A stretch of DNA of 9,429 bases. Origin: Armatimonadota bacterium. GTDB lineage: Bacteria; Armatimonadota; Fimbriimonadia; Fimbriimonadales; Fimbriimonadaceae. The position numbers were made by a program, and so were the translations under genes. The stretch is from contig JAEYWW010000117.1 of the NCBI GenBank assembly GCA_023428805.1, forward strand, positions 1 through 9,429, written 5' to 3'. Each line of letters starts with the position of its first letter. The stretch's first letter is position 1. Positions 6,281 through 9,429 of the stretch are shown here, piece after piece. Below the pieces are notes generated by a model, which was not told where the DNA came from, made no database searches, and was given only the letters and a program-made list of their open reading frames with translations.

Positions 6281-6937
6281 TCAGCGATGGCGGCGGTACC
6301 TCAGGAAAACTTCGTCGCCCACCGGCAGAACTGACACAAGAGTGAAGCGGAGGAGATGCTCCTTTTCCAGCGCATCCCCTCCCGCGATGGTCGGGATGTC
6401 CCGCCCCAACCTGATCTTGGGAGCCATTGTGAGAAAGATTTCGTCCACAATATCCAGCGTCAAAAGGGAGGCATTCAATTCACTTCCCCCCTCGCACAAG
6501 AGCTTTTCAATGCCCAGCTCCTTGATCTTGGTCATCGCCAGCGGCCAATCGACTTCCGATTCCCCACATTCCAGCTTCGGCACCGTTGATTCCACGCCAG
6601 AGGTCGTTATGAGGCGAGCCTTGTCCGGGGCGTCGGTGAAGAAATTGTGGCCCGCATCGACCTTCCCGCTTGCAGTCGCGCAGAAGCGCGAGACATGCTT
6701 GGGAATGTTGATTCTCGGCGTCGCGCGAAGGGTTCCTGCACCGATCAAAACACCATCCGCCATCCCTTCCAGGGCGTGCATTGTCGCCTGATCCGCTGCG
6801 GAGCCCAAATGCACGGGTTCATTGCGTCCACCGGAGAGGATTTTGCCGTCGATGGTGCTCACCATGTTGATGAACACCATCGGACGATCTGCGGGAGCGG
6901 GCGGGAACTCCAGATCTTGGTAGACGCTCTCGGGCAT
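6281..6937 (-). CDS. RibD C-terminal-type (DHFR-fold) NADPH-dependent reductase, stand-alone
   Basis: It belongs to the RibD C-terminal family, whose archetype reduces 5-amino-6-(5-phosphoribosylamino)uracil in riboflavin synthesis using NADPH. At 218 aa it is the reductase domain alone, without the deaminase half. Visible motifs are INMVSTIDGKI (23-33), the phosphate-binding-like GAGTLRA (66-72), CEGGSELNASLL (148-159) and DEIFLTMAPKI (165-175). Together they are diagnostic of the fold. Its start overlaps the stop of the upstream FrnE-like gene as TAATG, so the two are coupled. It is followed by an ABC transporter and no other riboflavin gene is visible. It could be the riboflavin-pathway reductase, or a paralogue reducing another pterin or ring substrate. 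The fold is sure; the substrate is open. Confidence 0.88.
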   Translation of the reverse strand: MPESVYQDLEFPPAPADRPMVFINMVSTIDGKILSGGRNEPVHLGSAADQATMHALEGMADGVLIGAGTLRATPRINIPKHVSRFCATASGKVDAGHNFFTDAPDKARLITTSGVESTVPKLECGESEVDWPLAMTKIKELGIEKLLCEGGSELNASLLTLDIVDEIFLTMAPKIRLGRDIPTIAGGDALEKEHLLRFTLVSVLPVGDEVFLRYRRHR

Positions 6938-7539
6938 TACAGTTCGAGTTCTTTGCGGATGGCTTCGGCCAAAGTGCGGGTCGGCTGCTCGGCATACTTT
7001 TCGCCGCCGATGAAGTAGGTGGGCACGTTGTAGACCCCCGCCGCATAGGCTTCGTCGTCGAACGGGACGATCTTGTCTTTGTAGCGTCTTTCCTCCACCG
7101 CTCTCCGCAGGTCATCAGCATCCATCAACCCCTCCGCAAGCTCGCAGATGACATCGACAGAATTGATCTCTTTGCCCTGCTCCCAGAAGGCGCGGTACAT
7201 CCTCTCATTGAACGCATCGAAGACGCCCTGAGTCTTGGCGTGTTCTGCGGCCTGCAGAGCATTGTGCGAACGCATCTTCTTCGGCTTGTCAACCTTGGGG
7301 ATCACAATCCCTTCGGCGGCAAGCGCAAGGTCCAGGCGGCTGGGAGTCGGAGCGCGGTTGGGATTCGGCGCGGCTGCGGGCGCAGGGGAATCCGGCCATT
7401 CCAATTCTTCGGGCATCAATTCGTAGCCCAGCCAATCGAAGGTCACACCGAACTCTTCGGACAAGCGCTTGGTCTGACTCAACGCGATCCAGCACCAGGG
7501 ACAAATGTAATCGTGAGCGACCGGAATGACAAGGCTCAT
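6937..7539 (-). CDS. DsbA-family oxidoreductase, FrnE-like
   Basis: A 200-aa thioredoxin-fold protein of the FrnE/DsbA branch, predicted cytoplasmic because no signal peptide precedes the first strand. The active site is CPWC (13-16). The helical insert contains the family-typical SHNALQAAEHAKTQG (91-105). The cis-Pro strand is NVPTYFIGG (171-179), with P173. Such proteins handle disulfide exchange, or in the FrnE case isomerase-like and stress roles. An Ala/Pro-rich stretch (51-66) lies in a loop where relatives often differ. ATG start with GAGG only 2 nt upstream, so ribosome spacing is tight. It is the first gene of the block running to 4484, followed without a gap by the RibD-type reductase. 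Confidence 0.9.
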   Translation of the reverse strand: MSLVIPVAHDYICPWCWIALSQTKRLSEEFGVTFDWLGYELMPEELEWPDSPAPAAAPNPNRAPTPSRLDLALAAEGIVIPKVDKPKKMRSHNALQAAEHAKTQGVFDAFNERMYRAFWEQGKEINSVDVICELAEGLMDADDLRRAVEERRYKDKIVPFDDEAYAAGVYNVPTYFIGGEKYAEQPTRTLAEAIRKELEL

Positions 7540-7580
7540 GTCCTCATTCTGACGCCTGGAAAGGAAGGGTTGTGGTCAGC

Positions 7581-7609
7581 AATAGAACCAATGAGACCCA
7601 AAGTTTCAA
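7581..7609 (-). promoter_or_regulatory. Candidate promoter for the frnE-like/ribD-type/ABC operon
   Basis: On the minus strand TTGAAA (7609-7604) and TCTATT (7586-7581) are 17 nt apart, with the ATG at 7539 downstream. The -35 is good and the -10 matches four of six positions. It is back to back with the candidate menG promoter in the 116-nt divergent gap. Confidence 0.35.
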
Positions 7610-7615
7610 TTTTTT

Positions 7616-7645
7616 CTGAAAACTTCTTCCTGATCGCGGTATAAA
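7616..7645 (+). promoter_or_regulatory. Candidate promoter of menG with a very short leader
   Basis: TATAAA (7640-7645) matches the -10 consensus at five of six positions. CTGAAA (7616-7621) 18 nt upstream is a weak -35. The expected transcription start, about 7 nt after the -10, would fall only a few bases before the ATG at 7656. That ATG has no proper Shine-Dalgarno sequence. Confidence 0.45.
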
Positions 7646-7655
7646 GCATTTGAGC

Positions 7656-8366
7656 ATGAGTGCGGCGGTCGAAAAACCCTGGCAGGCAGAAGGCGAACAG
7701 AAACGTGTCGCCGTCCGCAATCTGTTTGCGGACATCGCTCCGTCGTACGACCTGCTGAACACATTGATGAGCTTCGGCCTGCATCACCTTTGGCGGCGTG
7801 ATGCGGTCAGAAAGCTTGACCTTCATCCCGGCGACTCGGTGCTGGATATCTGCTGCGGAACTGGAGATTTCCTCCTCCCGCTCCGGAATGCGGTCGGAGA
7901 CAAGGGGCACGTGGAGGGCCTTGACTTCTGCTCTCCGATGCTCGCCATTGCCGAGAAGAAGGTGAAGGGCCGCGCCCGTCTGACGCTCGGCGATGCGACG
8001 CACCTGCCCCATGCCAGTGGATTGTTCGATGCGGCGACAGTCGGGTGGGGACTTCGAAACGTTCCCGATCTTGGGGCCGCGCTTCGCGAAGCCAACCGCG
8101 TTCTGAAGCCGGGAGGCAAATTCATCTGCCTCGACATGACTCAGAGCGACAAGGGAATTGGGAGGAAAGCCTTTGAAGCCATTGTGCCGATCCTTGGCAA
8201 ACTCTTCGGCAAGACGGATGCCTACGCCTACCTTCCGAAGTCAACTGAGAAATTTACAGACAAGATCGGGCTGGCCCAAGCCATGCGCGACGCCGGTTTT
8301 GAGAAGGTGGATTACAAGAGCCTGTTCTTCGGCAACATTGCGATGCACTGGGGGGTTAAGCCGTGA
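7656..8366 (+). CDS. menG: Demethylmenaquinone methyltransferase (UbiE/MenG family)
   Basis: It should methylate demethylmenaquinone with SAM in the last step of classical menaquinone synthesis, at the inner face of the membrane. The 236-aa length is normal. UbiE signature 1 is seen as YDLLNTLMSFGLHHLWRR (31-48). SAM motif I is LDICCGTGD (63-71), followed by the GLDFCSPML segment (88-96), GWGLRNVPD (130-138) and RVLKPGG (148-154). The C-terminus GNIAMHWGVKP is also typical. I chose the ATG at 7656; a TTG at 7650 would add two residues. No good ribosome site precedes either one. The stop overlaps the next start as GTGA, coupling it to the polyprenyl synthase that makes the quinone tail. A ubiquinone role is possible for the family, but no ubiquinone gene is seen here. 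Confidence 0.94.
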   Translation: MSAAVEKPWQAEGEQKRVAVRNLFADIAPSYDLLNTLMSFGLHHLWRRDAVRKLDLHPGDSVLDICCGTGDFLLPLRNAVGDKGHVEGLDFCSPMLAIAEKKVKGRARLTLGDATHLPHASGLFDAATVGWGLRNVPDLGAALREANRVLKPGGKFICLDMTQSDKGIGRKAFEAIVPILGKLFGKTDAYAYLPKSTEKFTDKIGLAQAMRDAGFEKVDYKSLFFGNIAMHWGVKP

Positions 8367-9364
8367 TTTTCGAGAAGGTCCGCTCCGAAGTCCCCGCCGA
8401 ATTCCTGGCTGATCTTGCCATCTACGTCGGCGAAGTTGAGAAGGTTTTGGAAGAAGAGTGCGGTTCGGCCGTCTCCCTTGTCGAAAATGTCAACCTTCTC
8501 ACTCTTCAAGCGGGAGGTAAGAGGCTGCGGCCGATGCTCGCCTACTTGTCGGCCTTGATTTCCGGTGAATCATTCGACCGTGGTCGCGCGGTCAAACTCG
8601 GGGCGTGCCTTGAGATGATCCACATGGCGACCTTGATCCATGACGACGTGATTGATGATGCCGCCACACGTCGAGGCAGGCCGACCGCGAGTTCCGTTTA
8701 TGGAAGCACGGCCAGCATTCTCTCCGGCGACGTTCTGCTCTCGAAAGCCATGCGCATCCTCGCGATGGATGGCGACCTTCGGATCATCCGCCTGGTCAGC
8801 GAGGCCGTGGTCGAAATGGCCGAAGGCGAGGTGATGGAGCTTCAAGTACGCGGAAACTTCGACCTCGACGAAGAGAAGCACATGCAGGTGCTCCGCATGA
8901 AGACGGCGGCGTTCATCGAGTGCTGCTGCCGGGTCGGAATTCTTCTCGCGGGAGGTTCTGAAAAGCTGGAGATTTCGGCGGGCCGATACGGGCATCACCT
9001 TGGCCTTGCCTTCCAAATCGCCGACGACCTGCTCGACTTCCGCGGCGATCATGCCAAGACCGGCAAGCCTCGGGCAACTGATTTTCGAGAGGGGAGCGCG
9101 ACCCTGCCGCTGATCTACCTGCGCCCATCTCTGACCGAAGAGGAGATCGCGTTCACGCGGCGCAAGTTCGGCAACGGCGTGACCGATGACGAGATCGACA
9201 TGATCGCAGGCTGGATGGATGCGAGGGGCTCGTATCAGCTTTCCGAATCGGAAGCGCACCGCCATGCGGATGCCGCCGTCGAAAGTCTGGGTTCATTCCA
9301 CGATACACCGGGCCGCCATCTTCTTGCGACCGTCACCGACTATGTGATCGCCCGCGAATCGTGA
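8363..9364 (+). CDS. Trans-polyprenyl diphosphate synthase (menaquinone side chain)
   Basis: It condenses isopentenyl diphosphate units onto an allylic diphosphate, making the long isoprenoid tail of menaquinone. The 333-aa protein has all the key elements: GGKRLRP (51-57), the first Asp-rich motif DDVID (94-98) followed by RRGRP (103-107), and the second Asp-rich motif DDLLD (221-225) preceded by FQIA. Residues just before the first motif are small (A89, T90), which fits medium-to-long products rather than C15/C20, but chain length cannot be read directly. The GKPxGxDL-like loop reads GKPRATDFREGSATLP (234-249), so the usual Gly is Ala. The GTG start overlaps the menG stop by 4 nt. The stop overlaps the next start as TGATG. 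Confidence 0.94.
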   Translation: MIFEKVRSEVPAEFLADLAIYVGEVEKVLEEECGSAVSLVENVNLLTLQAGGKRLRPMLAYLSALISGESFDRGRAVKLGACLEMIHMATLIHDDVIDDAATRRGRPTASSVYGSTASILSGDVLLSKAMRILAMDGDLRIIRLVSEAVVEMAEGEVMELQVRGNFDLDEEKHMQVLRMKTAAFIECCCRVGILLAGGSEKLEISAGRYGHHLGLAFQIADDLLDFRGDHAKTGKPRATDFREGSATLPLIYLRPSLTEEEIAFTRRKFGNGVTDDEIDMIAGWMDARGSYQLSESEAHRHADAAVESLGSFHDTPGRHLLATVTDYVIARES

Positions 9365-9429
9365 TGAAGCTCGCTATTCTCGATCTCGACGGCACCGTTT
9401 ATCGCGGCTCCGAGCCGTGTCCTTACGCC
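9364..9429 (+). CDS. HAD-superfamily phosphatase, NagD-like (N-terminal fragment, cut by window end)
   Basis: Only 22 codons are visible, reading MKLAILDLDGTVYRGSEPCP and on to the window edge. The DLDGT motif (7-11) with a hydrophobic strand before it is HAD motif I, giving nucleophile Asp7 and acid Asp9. The following VYRGSEP resembles the NagD / p-nitrophenyl phosphatase branch. The ATG at 9364 overlaps the polyprenyl synthase stop by one base; an in-frame GTG directly precedes it at 9361. Co-transcription with menG and the synthase is likely. The substrate is unknown. A link to isoprenoid diphosphate removal is possible but unsupported. Confidence 0.75.
   Translation, partial: MKLAILDLDGTVYRGSEPCPYA

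Noticed and set aside
5434..6345. 303-codon open frame on the plus strand opposite the permease
   Set aside because: The His/Asp/Arg-rich composition is typical of an antisense shadow of membrane-protein coding sequence. No family motif.
8570..9265. 231-codon minus-strand frame inside the polyprenyl synthase
   Set aside because: Antisense to a gene with all expected catalytic motifs; no ribosome site or motif of its own.
1..9429. CRISPR array, tRNA, IS element or prophage
   Set aside because: No regularly spaced direct repeats, no cloverleaf-like sequence, no transposase, integrase or phage structural gene, and no terminal inverted repeats were seen.

Overview
The window is dense, moderately GC-rich bacterial DNA with short gaps and overlapping genes. 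It looks chromosomal: there is no tRNA, rRNA, IS element, CRISPR array or phage gene. The gene content points to a menaquinone-using bacterium: MenG methyltransferase plus long-chain polyprenyl synthase, a Thermus/ACL5-like aminopropyltransferase, and a type IV-style pseudopilin of the kind common in Armatimonadota, Planctomycetota and relatives. My best guess is Armatimonadota (Fimbriimonadia-like). This rests on protein style only and is an inference.

There are three transcription blocks. Block A (minus strand, about 4158 down to 1) starts with a membrane-anchored-looking S-adenosylmethionine decarboxylase (speD, pyruvoyl type). A perfect 15-bp hairpin and a plausible sigma70-type promoter follow. 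Next come five genes: a membrane-tethered CxxC (thioredoxin-like) protein, a pseudopilin (ATGA overlap), a secreted peptide with eight cysteines in its predicted mature part, a bitopic membrane protein, and an aminopropyltransferase (speE-like). A small hypothetical gene ends the block and a strong hairpin terminator follows at 1-43. SpeD makes decarboxylated SAM, the aminopropyl donor that SpeE uses, so the two polyamine genes bracket an unexplained envelope/thiol cassette.

Block B (minus strand, 7539 down to 4484) is an operon with tightly overlapping genes: a FrnE-type DsbA-family oxidoreductase, a stand-alone RibD C-terminal (DHFR-fold) reductase, a MacB/FtsX-type ABC permease and its LolD/MacB-type ATPase. 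The permease reading frame is clearly coding upstream of its first standard start codon. A 325-nt gene-free stretch (4159-4483) separates it from speD.

Block C (plus strand, 7656 to the window end) is divergent from block B: menG (demethylmenaquinone methyltransferase), a polyprenyl diphosphate synthase (isoprenoid tail) and the beginning of a NagD-like HAD phosphatase. All junctions overlap by 1-4 nt. The first two genes serve menaquinone synthesis; the role of the HAD protein there is unknown.

The best candidate for something undescribed is the CxxC protein / pseudopilin / 8-Cys secreted peptide / bitopic protein cassette between speD and speE. Also notable are the 80-residue N-terminal extension of SpeD, the loss of the second Asp of the DxxDP motif in SpeE, and the missing start codon of the permease.
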